Shown here: piece by piece, positions 47,734 through 56,233 of the stretch
Layout: every line of letters begins with the position of its first letter
How positions within the stretch are numbered: the stretch's first letter is position 1
The notes under the pieces: generated by a model
What the model was told of the DNA's origin: nothing
The model's input: only the letters and a program-made list of their open reading frames with translations
The model's database searches: none
Program-made: the position numbers and the translations under genes
Assembly: GCA_963784065.1 (NCBI GenBank)
Contig: CAWAQA010000009.1
Span: 1-64,000, forward strand
DNA length: 64,000 nucleotides
Direction: 5' to 3'
Origin: CAWAQA01 sp963784065
Lineage (GTDB): Bacteria > Acidobacteriota > Vicinamibacteria > Vicinamibacterales > UBA2999

Positions 47734-48288
47734 TCAGACGACTTCGACGGTGACGTTCACCGGGTTCGTGATCACGTCGTACACCGCCGAGCGCTTCTGC
47801 GACTGTGCGACGAGCGCCTCGATCTCCTTCTTCGAGGCGTCCGCATCGATCTTGAACGTCACCTTGATGTCGTCGTAGCCGTTCCGGACGTCGCTGTCGA
47901 TGCCGAGGATGCCGCGGATATCCATGCTGCCTTCGAGCTTCGACTCGACGGACCGCAGCTGGATGCCGCGATTCTGGGCGACGGCGGCGACGCCCGCCGT
48001 GAGGCAGCTCGCCAGGCCGACGAGGACGTACTCGATCGGGGTGATGCCCTTGTCCTCCGAGGCGAAGATCTCCGGATGATCGGCGTCGAAGGACGTCTCC
48101 GTCTTGTGCTGTTGCTCCTGGCCGAGGCCGAAGAAACCCTTGACGTCCGTCTTGCTGTGCGTGCCGTTGTTCCACTTGCAGGACGCCCGCCACGTGAACT
48201 TCGCCGCCTCTGGGGCGCCTCGCAATGCCTCCCGCGCATCGAGCAGCGCCTGGACGTTAACTCCGTTGTTGACCGTCGCCATAGCCAT
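47734..48288 (-). CDS. OsmC family protein
   Basis: Intact 184-residue OsmC/Ohr-superfamily protein starting at ATG 48288. Blocks: WRASCKWNNGTHSKTDVKGF, FDADHPEIFASEDKGITPIE, YVLVGLASCLTAGVAAVAQN and IQLRSVESKLEGSMDIRGIL. The conserved cysteine in LASCLTA is the peroxidatic/regulatory one. Only one cysteine is evident in the classic position, so it may be of the YhfA-like branch and not an organic-hydroperoxide reductase. OsmC proteins protect against organic peroxides or interact with sulfur carriers. It precedes and overlaps the FAD oxidoreductase, which suggests a joint detoxification or sulfur-oxidation role. Confidence 0.85.
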   Translation of the reverse strand: MAMATVNNGVNVQALLDAREALRGAPEAAKFTWRASCKWNNGTHSKTDVKGFFGLGQEQQHKTETSFDADHPEIFASEDKGITPIEYVLVGLASCLTAGVAAVAQNRGIQLRSVESKLEGSMDIRGILGIDSDVRNGYDDIKVTFKIDADASKKEIEALVAQSQKRSAVYDVITNPVNVTVEVV

Positions 48289-48375
48289 CGTGAAGCCCCC
48301 TTCGGTTTGGAGTGGATCGTCGGCCGGAAGACCCGAATCATACAACGGCGTGACCACCCGGCGGATACAGGCGAT

Positions 48376-49598
48376 ATGATCGCCCGCATGCCCACGCCAG
48401 CGTCAAGAGACCGCCCCCGGGTCCGTCGGGACGGTCGAGACGCAGTTCCTCGATCTGCCGGCGCCGCTTCGGCTCGACTGCGGACGGGAGCTGCATCCCA
48501 TCCGCGTCGCCTATGAAACGTATGGCACCCTCTCCCCCGCGCGCGACAATGTCGTCCTCGTGTGCCACGCGTTGAGCGGCGATGCGCACGCCGCCGGGGT
48601 CGCGAGCACGCCGCCAGCCGAGAGCACGCGGGACGGGTTCGGGGCCGAAGACCGCGACCGCACCAGCAGCAAGGGACTCGGCTGGTGGGATGGCATGATC
48701 GGCCCCGGCAAGGCGTTCGACACCGGCCGCTTCTTTGTCGTCTCCACCAACCTGCTCGGCGGATGCCGCGGCACGACCGGTCCCTCGTCGATCGAATCCC
48801 GCAACCGGCAAGCCGTACGGGTCGGACTTTCCGGTCATCACCGTCGCAGACATGGTGCGCACCGAGCGCGCATTTCTCGACGAGCTGGGCATCGAGCGGC
48901 TGGCGGCGGTCGCCGGCGGATCGCTCGGCGGCATGCAGGCGTTCGAGTGGGCGATTCTCTATCCCGATCAGGTCGATGCCATCGTCGCGATCGCGAGCAC
49001 GCACGCCCTCCAGCCGCAAGGGCTCGCCTGGAACGCCATCGCGCGCAACGCGATCGTGGCCGACTCCGCCTGGCAGGGCGGCCACTATTACGGCACGGGA
49101 CGCAAGCCCGACGCGGGAATGGGCGTGGCGCGCATGGTCGGCCACCTGACGTATCTGTCGGCGAAATCGTTCGGCGACAAGTTCGGCCGGCGGCTGCAGT
49201 TCGCCGACGACATCCGCTTCACCCTCACCGAACCGGAGTTCGAAGTCGAGAACTATCTGCGCTACCAGGCGGACACCTTCGTCAGGCGCTTCGACGCGAA
49301 CACATACCTCTATACGTCGCGAGCGCTCACCTACTTCGATCTCGCGCGACAATACGGGAACGGCCAGCTCACGCAGGCGCTCCGCAACGTCTCGGCGCGG
49401 ACGCTGCTCATCGCCTTCAGCTCGGATTGGCTGTACCCGCCAGCCGGCTCCGAGGAAATGGCCGGGGCGCTCCGCGCACTCGGCAAGGACGTCGAGTTGC
49501 ACGTCATCGACGCGCCCTACGGCCACGATTGCTTCCTGCTGGAGGAGGCGCGTCAGACGCCGATGATCCAGAATTTTCTCGCGCGTCAGCCGACCTAG
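48376..49598 (+). CDS. metX: Homoserine O-acetyltransferase, MetX family (frameshifted)
   Basis: About 405 residues. An N-terminal part (from ATG 48376 or 48388) leads, after a one-base shift near 48412, to SVGTVETQFLDLPAPLRLDC, RVAYETYGTLSPARDNVVLV and CHALSGDAHAAGVAST. The alpha/beta-hydrolase core shows FVVSTNLLGGCRGTTGPSSI, then a second shift near 48810, NPATGKPYGSDFPVITVADM, and the nucleophile in LAAVAGGSLGGMQAFEWAIL. The triad ends with Asp in FSSDWLYPPAGSEEMAG and His in DAPYGHDCFLLEEAR. The enzyme acylates homoserine with acetyl-CoA (or succinyl-CoA in some relatives) in methionine synthesis. The product feeds MetY, encoded 125 bases downstream on the same strand. Confidence 0.9.
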
Positions 49599-49599
49599 C

Positions 49600-49678
49600 G
49601 GACCGTATCAACTGAACCGGTGGTGCGCACAACAGGTGTTCGAGTGCGATTTACGGGCCGCGACATCGGAGCGGCCCG
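49600..49678. repeat. Intergenic structured repeat, copy 2
   Basis: GGACCGTATCAACTGA at 49600, then TTCGAGTGC, and a hairpin CGGGCCGC / GCGGCCCG around the same loop GACATCGGA (49654-49678). Copy 1 is at 37145-37227. Stem bases differ between copies but remain paired. It lies in the metX-metY gap, where it could influence expression of metY. Confidence 0.75.
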
Positions 49679-49722
49679 GTAGTGATTCGGAAGAAGACTA
49701 GGCCAGCGAGGAGGCCAGCCCG

Positions 49723-51054
49723 ATGGACCAAGTCCGCCGCAGCGAAGAGGCTCGCGATTTCGGATTCGAAACGCGTCAGGTGCATGCCGGGCAGCGCCCG
49801 GACCCGAACACCGGCGCGCGCGCGGTGCCGATCTACCAGACGACCAGCTACGTGTTCGAGGATCCGGAATCGGCGGCCGCCTACTTCAACCTGCAGGAGT
49901 ACGGGAACACGTACTCGCGCATCATGAACCCGACGGTGGCGGTGTTCGAGGAGCGCATGGCGAACCTCGAAGGCGGCTGCGGCGCCGTCGCGTTCGCCAG
50001 CGGGATTGCGGCCCAGGCCGCGACGCTCTTCACCCTGCTTCAGCCGGGCGACCACGTCGTGTCGTCGGCCGCGCTCTACGGCGGGACGGTGAACCAGTTC
50101 AAGCACCTGCTGCGCAAGATGAACGTCGCCCTGACCTGGGTCGATCCCGACGATCCGGAGGCGTGGAGGGCGGCGGTCCGCGGGAACACCAAGGCGTTCT
50201 ACGGCGAGACCATCGGCAACCCCGGCGGCAACGTGCTCGATATCGAGACCATCGCCGCCATCGCGCACGAGCACCAGCTCCCGCTGATCGTGGACAACAC
50301 CTTCGCCACGCCGTACCTCTGCCGCCCGATCGAATGGGGCGCCGACATCGTCATTCATTCCGCGACCAAGTTCATCGGCGGCCACGGCACGAGCATCGGC
50401 GGCGTCGTCGTGGACTCAGGCGAGTTCAACTGGTCCAACGGACGCTTTCCCGTCATCGCCGAGCCCTCGCCGGCATACCACGGACTGCAATTCCACGAAA
50501 CGTTCGGGACCTACGGCTACCTGATGAAGCTGCGGGCCGAGACGCTGCGCGATCTCGGCGCGGCCATGAGCCCGTTCAACGCGTTCCTGTTCCTGCAGGG
50601 GCTCGAGACCCTGTCGCTGCGGGTCGACCGCCACGTCGAAAACGCCATGACGGTGGCGAAGTACCTCGACGCACACGAGCTCGCTTCGAACGTCACATAC
50701 CCGGGGTTGCCGACGAGCCGCTACCGGCCGCTGGTCGACAAGTACCTGCCGCGCGGCGCCGGTGCGGTGTTCTCGTTCGACTGCCACGGCGGACGGGCTG
50801 CGGGACAGGACTTCATTCGCGGCGTCACGCTGTGGTCGCACCTGGCGAACGTCGGCGACGCGAAGAGCCTGATCATCCATCCCGCCAGCACCACGCATCG
50901 TCAGTTGAACGACGACGAGCTCAGGGCCGCGGGCGTGGGGCCAGGAACGATCCGGCTGTCAGTGGGGATGGAGTCGATCGAGGATCTCATCTGGGACCTC
51001 GAACAGGGCTTCACGCGCGCGGCGGCCGCGACACATGGAGCGGCCACCGTATGA
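49723..51054 (+). CDS. metY: O-acetylhomoserine sulfhydrylase (MetY)
   Basis: Intact 443-residue PLP enzyme of the Cys/Met-metabolism family. The PLP lysine is in DIVIHSATKFIGGHGTSIGG. Other motifs: RQVHAGQRPDPNTGARAVPI, YQTTSYVFEDPESAAAYFNL, YSRIMNPTVAVFEERMANLE, IVDNTFATPYLCRPIEWGAD and LWSHLANVGDAKSLIIHPAS. The length and the HPAST / SVGMESIEDLIWDLEQG ending match O-acetylhomoserine aminocarboxypropyltransferases, which form homocysteine from O-acetylhomoserine and sulfide. MetX upstream supplies the substrate, so direct sulfhydrylation is the likely route. The stop codon overlaps the start of the CoA-binding gene (ATGA). The structured repeat is in its leader. Confidence 0.95.
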   Translation: MDQVRRSEEARDFGFETRQVHAGQRPDPNTGARAVPIYQTTSYVFEDPESAAAYFNLQEYGNTYSRIMNPTVAVFEERMANLEGGCGAVAFASGIAAQAATLFTLLQPGDHVVSSAALYGGTVNQFKHLLRKMNVALTWVDPDDPEAWRAAVRGNTKAFYGETIGNPGGNVLDIETIAAIAHEHQLPLIVDNTFATPYLCRPIEWGADIVIHSATKFIGGHGTSIGGVVVDSGEFNWSNGRFPVIAEPSPAYHGLQFHETFGTYGYLMKLRAETLRDLGAAMSPFNAFLFLQGLETLSLRVDRHVENAMTVAKYLDAHELASNVTYPGLPTSRYRPLVDKYLPRGAGAVFSFDCHGGRAAGQDFIRGVTLWSHLANVGDAKSLIIHPASTTHRQLNDDELRAAGVGPGTIRLSVGMESIEDLIWDLEQGFTRAAAATHGAATV

Positions 51055-51554
51055 CCGGGTCAATCAAACCCTCATTCGATCTCGCACGCTATCAGGATCC
51101 GCTGACGATTCAGCGTGTCCTCTACAACGCGAAGACGATTGCCATCGTCGGGCTGTCGAGAAACGAGCTGCGCGCGAGCTACTTCGTGGGCTACTACCTC
51201 CGGCGGCACGGCTATCGCGTCATCCCGGTGAACCCGCGCGAGACGGAGATCCTGGGGGAGAAGAGCTTCAAGAGCCTCGTCGACGTGCCGGTGCCGGTGG
51301 ACATCGTGAACGTCTTCCGCGCGCCCGATGCGTTGCCCGCGATCGCCGAGGAAGCGGTGCAGATCGGCGCCGGGAACGTGTGGTGTCAATTCGGGGTGAT
51401 CAACGAAGAAGGCGGGCGCATCGCGGAGGCGGGCGGCGTGTCGGTGATCATGGACCGCTGCATCAAGGTCGAGCACGCGCGCTACGTCGGGCGGATGCAC
51501 TGGCTCGGCTTCAACACCCAGCGCATCACGTCGGTCCGCGGCGGACTTCAGTAG
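51051..51554 (+). CDS. CoA-binding (YccU-like) protein
   Basis: Intact 167-residue Rossmann-fold protein of the CoA_binding_2 family. Blocks: IQRVLYNAKTIAIVGLSRNE (the GxS nucleotide loop), YFVGYYLRRHGYRVIPVNPR, ILGEKSFKSLVDVPVPVDIV, NVFRAPDALPAIAEEAVQIG, and VIMDRCIKVEHARY. These bind CoA or a nucleotide; function is not known. Genes of this family are frequently encoded beside MetY/MetX, which supports a link to sulfur or acyl metabolism. The ATG overlaps the metY stop codon, so it is translationally coupled. A perfect hairpin ends the operon. Confidence 0.9.
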   Translation: MTGSIKPSFDLARYQDPLTIQRVLYNAKTIAIVGLSRNELRASYFVGYYLRRHGYRVIPVNPRETEILGEKSFKSLVDVPVPVDIVNVFRAPDALPAIAEEAVQIGAGNVWCQFGVINEEGGRIAEAGGVSVIMDRCIKVEHARYVGRMHWLGFNTQRITSVRGGLQ

Positions 51555-51597
51555 GCTGAGCGTCTCAGGTGTGAACGACGACGGCGAGGCGATGCGG

Positions 51598-51624
51598 GTG
51601 GAGAGGGGTTCGGCCCCTCTCCAC
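51598..51624. terminator. Bidirectional terminator between convergent genes
   Basis: GTGGAGAGGGG, loop TTCGG, CCCCTCTCCAC: a perfect 11-base-pair stem with a stable loop. It lies between the end of the metY/CoA-binding operon and the end of the minus-strand cytochrome gene and can serve both. Confidence 0.85.
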
Positions 51625-51630
51625 TTCGGC

Positions 51631-52542
51631 CTACGAACAGCTGCTGGCACCCTTCTTCTCGCCCCGGACCCATGCGGCGAGCATCTGCCATTCCGGATCG
51701 TCGCGGCTCTGCCAGCGGCGCACGCCGTTGTGCGCGTACGAACCGCCGGCGTCAGGGTGAAGCGGCTTCAGCAGGAAACGGCTTTCGACCGGGTTCCCCG
51801 GTACGACCAGCCGCGTGATCACGCCAAAGGCCTGCCGTGCCTCTTGCTCGTTCCACTCGCTGCGGCCTTCGCCCGGCACCGGCGCGAAGCCCATCTGACC
51901 GCCGCCGTGGCAGTTGCTGCACTTGATGTGCCCGTCCTTGGGGTTCTGGAACACCTTCTGGACGCACGTGCGGAAGAACTGGAAATCAACCGGCGCGACC
52001 TGCGGCGGCACGTACTTGTCCGCCGGCAGGCTGCGAATCCACTTCAGCACCATCTGATATTCGGGATCCTCGCGCGACTTCCAGAACGTCCCGCCCGTGT
52101 GGCCCAGGCCGCCCAGCTTCGGGTCGAGCGGCTTGTTGAGCAGGAAGCTCCCTTCCGGCGAGCGGGTGTTGACCACTCTCGTCACGTGCTCGAAGTTGCG
52201 GCGTGACTGTTCCGGCGTCCATCCGGCGTCGGTCGCCGGCGTTTCCAGGCGGAACCGCAGGCTCGTCTGCCAGGTGTGGCACATCACGCACGCCGCGTAT
52301 CCGGGCATCGTGCCGCCACGGTCTTTCATGAACATCGGTTCGATGTTCTTGCGGAAGAAATCCACGTCTGCCGCTGCGGGAGACGCGGACGCCGGCGCGG
52401 GGGCGGATGCCGCCTGCGACAGGCCCGACTCCGCCGACATCGACGCCGTCAGGCCAAGGGCGATGAGGAAGACGCCCGCGCCCGCCGTGAGGCACGCCGT
52501 CCAGCCGCGCTCAGCCCAGATGACGCGCTTTCCTGTCCTCAT
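51631..52542 (-). CDS. Di-haem cytochrome-like secreted protein
   Basis: Intact 303-residue protein with a signal/anchor helix (TACLTAGAGVFLIALGLTAS). Two CXXCH motifs: YAACVMCHTWQTSLRF near residue 86 and HIKCSNCHGGGQMGFAPVPG near 212. Each is followed by a repeated segment: SPEGSFLLNKPLDPKLGGLG / HTGGTFWKSREDPEYQMVL and NPVESRFLLKPLHPDAGGSY / AHNGVRRWQSRDDPEWQML. So the protein is an internal duplication of one mono-haem unit, as in planctomycete-type (PSD-like) cytochromes. It should sit in the periplasm. The ATG at 52542 comes seven bases after the stop of the propeller gene, so the two form an operon. Confidence 0.85.
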   Translation of the reverse strand: MRTGKRVIWAERGWTACLTAGAGVFLIALGLTASMSAESGLSQAASAPAPASASPAAADVDFFRKNIEPMFMKDRGGTMPGYAACVMCHTWQTSLRFRLETPATDAGWTPEQSRRNFEHVTRVVNTRSPEGSFLLNKPLDPKLGGLGHTGGTFWKSREDPEYQMVLKWIRSLPADKYVPPQVAPVDFQFFRTCVQKVFQNPKDGHIKCSNCHGGGQMGFAPVPGEGRSEWNEQEARQAFGVITRLVVPGNPVESRFLLKPLHPDAGGSYAHNGVRRWQSRDDPEWQMLAAWVRGEKKGASSCS

Positions 52543-52548
52543 AGGTCC

Positions 52549-53720
52549 CTACTCCCCTCCGCCTTGCTGGGTGGCGTTGGTCGCCGGGGGAGTGTTGGCG
52601 CGGTCCAGCGGGAGAATCGCGGTGGCGATACGCGCCGGCCGCGCGCCCGTCTTGATCTTGGCGACGACCGCGCGCTTCTGCAGATCGACGGCGACGGTGT
52701 AGTCGGCGCCCGGAGATCGCGACGTACATGTACTTGCTGTCGGGAGTCGGCGTCATCCAGTTGGCCGTCGGGCCAACCTCCACCGCGCCGATGTACTTCA
52801 GATCCGGCAGCGTCCAGCCGTAGATGCGGCTGTCCAGGCGGCTCGAGGCCCACACGGCGGAGCGGTCCGGCAGCACTTCGACGCCGTGCATGTCGCCGCT
52901 CTGGATGCCGTCGGCGTTCTTCTTCCACGCCGGAAGTTCCGGCGGCCACAGCATCTGGACGACCTTGCGCGTCTTCCAGTCGATGACCCACACGGCGTTG
53001 ATGCCGGTCGCCTGCGCGAACATCCGCTTGGTCGAACCATCGGCGTTCGCCTCGAAGGCCATCGGCCGAACCTCGTGGTAGTCCTGGCCGTACTGCTTGT
53101 GACCCTTCAGCTGCATCCCCCACGCCACGGTGTCGGTCTTCGCGTCGATCACCTGGATGGCGGGATCGTCCGGCCCGATCTCGCCGCTGAGGCCGGCGAC
53201 CAGGAAGTTGTCATCCGGCGTCACGTAGGTGTTGTGCACGGTGGAGTTCACGGGAATGCTGCGCACCAGCTTGTGCGTGTCGATGTCGATGACGTCGACG
53301 ACATGCTTCTGCGCCCCGGGCGCGGGGCGCGCGATGGCGGCGTAGATCTTCCGGTACTTCTTGTTGACCGCGATCTTGTTCGGCCGCGCCGACAGCTTGA
53401 TCGACGTGACCTTCTGCAGCGTCTTCGTGTCGAAGACGTCAACCGTGCTCTCCTGCTCGTTGGCGCAGTAGTAATAGAGGCCGTCGGGATGCGTCGTTAT
53501 GTTGTGCGCATGCGGACAGCCATGGATGACCCCGACCACCTTCTGCGTCGTGGGATCAATGATGTGGTGAGTAGTGCCTGCGTTGTTGCTCTGTAGGATG
53601 CGGACCGCGACCCCCTGGTAGGAGTCGAGCTGGGCACCATCTGCCCCGCCACGGGACCGCCAAGAGAACGATGCCAACGAATACCGGCAGCGCTCTACGA
53701 ATACGTGAACACGCCATCAT
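52549..53720 (-). CDS. YVTN/quinohaemoprotein-like beta-propeller, secreted (frameshifted)
   Basis: About 390 residues starting at ATG 53720 with GGAGG upstream. The signal peptide (MACSRIRRALPVFVGIVLLA) is followed after a shift near 53650 by GAQLDSYQGVAVRILQSNNA. Blades: VVGVIHGCPHAHNITTHPDG, STVDVFDTKTLQKVTSIKLS, KLVRSIPVNSTVHNTYVTPD, AWKKNADGIQSGDMHGVEVL and ANWMTPTPDSKYMYVAISG. A shift near 52715 then gives the last strand and the TAG at 52549-52551. It resembles propellers found with quinoprotein alcohol dehydrogenases or copper enzymes. The di-haem cytochrome gene directly downstream suggests a propeller-cytochrome complex in the periplasm that oxidises an unknown substrate. Confidence 0.75.
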
Positions 53721-53886
53721 CGACCTCCGTGATTCAGGGTGGTAACCCTGTGGCTTTACAGCGGGCGAGGATATCACGTAGGTTTGCCCGCTGAGAACGA
53801 CCTCGTGCATGAGGTCTTTGCCCGGGAAAACCGCCGCCTCTTCCACCCGGTGACTGCTCGGCGGCGAAGAAGTCGCGTATGATCCC

Positions 53887-53918
53887 GGCCGGACCGGGCT
53901 TCGTTCCGGCCCCTTTTG
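53887..53918. terminator. Hairpin with T-tract in the divergent region
   Basis: GGCCGGA pairs with TTCCGGCC around CCGGGCTTCG and is followed by CCCTTTTG. The layout is that of a plus-strand terminator, although no plus-strand gene lies directly upstream. It may act in the leader of the DUF1080 gene at 53936 as an attenuator. Confidence 0.4.
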
Positions 53919-53935
53919 CTGAGGGAGTAGCTACG

Positions 53936-54529
53936 ATGCGCACATCGCGATTGGTCATGGCGCTGTTCCTCGTCGGCGCTGCCGCGGCAGCCGGCGTTCC
54001 CGCCGCACCAGCACAGACCGGCGCCGGCTGGGTCACGTTATTCGACGGAAAGAGCCTGGATAACTGGGTGAAGACGGGCAACGCCAACTGGCGTCTGGCC
54101 GACGGGGTCGTGGAAGCGGATATGCCGCGCGGGTACCTGGTGTCCAAGGACTCCTACGGCGACTTCGAGCTGCGCGGCGAGGTCTGGACGGCGCCCGAGT
54201 CGAACGCCGGCTTCATGTTCCGCATTACGGATCCCAAGGATCCCGGCATCCAGAACGGGTACGAACTGAACATCAACGATCAGCGCAAGGACCAGTCCGG
54301 CCGGACCGGCTCCATCGTGAACGTGGCCAAGCCGCTCTTCAAATTCGACTCCGGTAACCGCTGGGTGACGGTCGAGATCACCGCCAGAGGCTCGCGGCTG
54401 ACCGCGAAACTTGACGGCAAAGTGGTCGCCGAGGCCGACGACAGCAAGTACGCGCGCGGTCCGATTGCGATTCAGGCAGCCGGTGGCCCGGTGCGCTATC
54501 GCAACATCCAGATCAGGCCGCTCAAATAG
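53936..54529 (+). CDS. DUF1080 (3-keto-disaccharide hydrolase fold) secreted protein
   Basis: Intact 197-residue protein. The open frame starts at 53879 but ATG 53936, preceded by GAGGGAG, begins a proper signal peptide (MRTSRLVMALFLVGAAAAAG, then VPAAPAQ). Domain PF06439 follows: WVTLFDGKSLDNWVKTGNAN, WRLADGVVEADMPRGYLVSK, YGDFELRGEVWTAPESNAGF, MFRITDPKDPGIQNGYELNI and RYRNIQIRPLK. The W.LFDGKSLDNW and SNAGFMFR blocks are typical. The jelly-roll fold is found in hydrolases and binding proteins for 3-keto-sugars, and widely in planctomycetes and acidobacteria; the ligand here is unknown. The gene stands alone, divergent from the propeller gene. Confidence 0.85.
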   Translation: MRTSRLVMALFLVGAAAAAGVPAAPAQTGAGWVTLFDGKSLDNWVKTGNANWRLADGVVEADMPRGYLVSKDSYGDFELRGEVWTAPESNAGFMFRITDPKDPGIQNGYELNINDQRKDQSGRTGSIVNVAKPLFKFDSGNRWVTVEITARGSRLTAKLDGKVVAEADDSKYARGPIAIQAAGGPVRYRNIQIRPLK

Positions 54530-54938
54530 GGAACACCGCGCCATGTCATGGCGCGCTCGCCCGGAAGTGAACGAGGCACCGGCTCGACCCCGATCGGCAG
54601 GGTCGTGGGGACCGGTGTCGATGTCTTCGTTTGCCGCCGGATAGGACCCCGGACACGCTTCGCACCCTCGTCACTCTCTCGCGTGGATCGTTGTTCCGGC
54701 GCCTCGCCTCGCGCACGTTCGCGTGTTCGCTGCTACGCCTCAAGCCTGTTCGAGACCGGGCGCAACCTCGACCGGCTCAACGCGGACGGCGCTTCTGGCA
54801 AGGCACACACGATTTCTTCAGCCGCGCGCTAAAGCTGCGACGCCCGGCGCTCGATAACTACTATCGGCGGACTCAGGGCGACGTCGGGGGCAGCACTACC
54901 CCGGTTGCACCGCCGCACCACCCAGATTAGGAGATGCA
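54530..54938. other. Intergenic region before pal
   Basis: About 410 bases between DUF1080 and pal. Short frames on both strands have no recognisable motif. A promoter for pal and its ribosome binding site (TTAGGAGAT before ATG 54939) are the only things I can place here. Confidence 0.35.
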
Positions 54939-55508
54939 ATGACGCGTAGCCGCGGAGCCGTGTTCGTTTTGATGTTCGTTGCCGGAGTTTCAGCTGGCTG
55001 TAGCAAGAGGATTCCAGCCGCGGCGACGTCGCCGCTCGGATCGGCTCCGGCCGCGATGCAGCCGAGCACGCGGCCAGCCGTCGTGGAGAATACCCTCGCC
55101 GCACCGGCGCCGGCCCCTTTGACTGAGGACGATCTGTTCGCGCGCAAGACGCTGGATGAGTTGAATGCCGAGGCGCCGCTCAAGACCGTCTTCTTCGCGC
55201 TGGACGAATGGGTCATCAGCGACAATGCCCGCCCTGTCCTGCAGGCGAACGCGAAGTGGCTCACGCGCTGGCCGTCGACGCGGATTGCCATCGAGGGGCA
55301 CTGCGACGACCTGGGAACCGGCGAATACAATCTTGCGCTCGGTGAACGGCGCGCGACCGCCGTCAAGGACTATCTCACGAGTCTTGGCGTCTCCGCCGAT
55401 CGGCTGATGCTGGTCAGCAAGGGAGAAGAAGCGCCGGTCTGCCACGGACGGGACGAGAGCTGCCGTTCGCAGAACCGCCGCGGGAATTTCGTGTTCACCG
55501 CGAAGTAA
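54939..55508 (+). CDS. pal: Peptidoglycan-associated lipoprotein Pal
   Basis: Intact 189-residue lipoprotein. ATG 54939 is preceded by AGGAG. The signal MTRSRGAVFVLMFVAGVSAG ends with the lipobox VSAGC. An Ala/Pro-rich linker follows, then the OmpA-like domain: LNAEAPLKTVFFALDEWVIS, DNARPVLQANAKWLTRWPST, RIAIEGHCDDLGTGEYNLAL, GERRATAVKDYLTSLGVSAD and RLMLVSKGEEAPVCHGRDES, ending RRGNFVFTAK. The IEGHCD.LGTGEYNLALG block is the Pal hallmark and contacts diaminopimelate. Pal links the outer membrane to peptidoglycan in the Tol-Pal complex. The usual tolQRAB and ybgF genes are not in the window, so pal is separated from its system here. A hairpin at 55541-55566 follows. Confidence 0.92.
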   Translation: MTRSRGAVFVLMFVAGVSAGCSKRIPAAATSPLGSAPAAMQPSTRPAVVENTLAAPAPAPLTEDDLFARKTLDELNAEAPLKTVFFALDEWVISDNARPVLQANAKWLTRWPSTRIAIEGHCDDLGTGEYNLALGERRATAVKDYLTSLGVSADRLMLVSKGEEAPVCHGRDESCRSQNRRGNFVFTAK

Positions 55509-56233
55509 GGGACCGCACCTCAGAGACATCGGGTCGCAGTACGGGGCTTCGGTCATCGAGCCCCGTGTGCGGCCAGATCTGACGGCGGAACACTGTCGCC
55601 ACCCCACCGCATCCTCCCCGTTTATCCATCCAGACCGAACGTTTCGATTTCTGGGATCCTCCGCGCGCTACGAGACGGGCAACCTGGCGCGGCCGGCACC
55701 GAGCGGTGACTGCCGCGTGTAAAGATGCAGGTAGACCCTGCCGGCCACGAGGTCCTCTCGATCCCGCCCGCGCAGTGTCAGTGTCTCGTGTGCCGTGGTC
55801 TGATCGGGCGACAGCATCATGTGACTGGCCCGTCGCGGCCTTGGAGTCCCGGCCGTCGGATCTGTCGGCCGTCCGGCCCCCCTTGAGCGGCTACCGTTGA
55901 TTTCGGCTGGAAATTCAGTTGTCGGCGCCGGCGCCCGCCTGACGGCCCGGCGTCCTGCCGCGCCCACGACCTCGTCATTAGAGTGACTCTACATGACTGG
56001 TGTAGTGCATTTGACGGCCTCTGACACCGCGTTCCGGTGTCGGATTCCCGGCTTTCGACGTCGCTTTCCCGGCACTCAAGAACCGTGATTTTGCCTACGA
56101 AAAGTGAGTTGCGCCGGGAATGTGCCCTCCAGAGAGGACAAGACGGCGACGGGGCGTCGACACCGTCGGGAAGCGACCTGGTCAATACCCGCGTGTTTTG
56201 AGTGGCGGTCGCTTTGCCACTTGAGATGACACC
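55509..56233. other. Long gene-poor leader before the S8 protease
   Basis: About 725 bases. It begins with the pal terminator hairpin. At 55979-55991 there is a 13-base palindrome, TAGAGTGACTCTA, in an AT-rich patch that ends in ACATGACTGGTGTAGTGCAT. A hairpin GACACCG / CGGTGTC lies near 56022-56040. The last 150 bases look like a long 5' leader of the S8 gene. No protein-coding stretch was recognised. Confidence 0.45.
55541..55566 (+). terminator. Hairpin after pal
   Basis: ACGGGGCT, loop TCGGTCATCG, AGCCCCGT: perfect 8-base-pair stem, 33 bases after the pal stop codon. No T-tract. Confidence 0.6.

Noticed and set aside
47859..49526. A 555-codon minus-strand frame opposite metX
   Set aside because: Antisense to metX and overlapping the OsmC gene in another frame; no domain.
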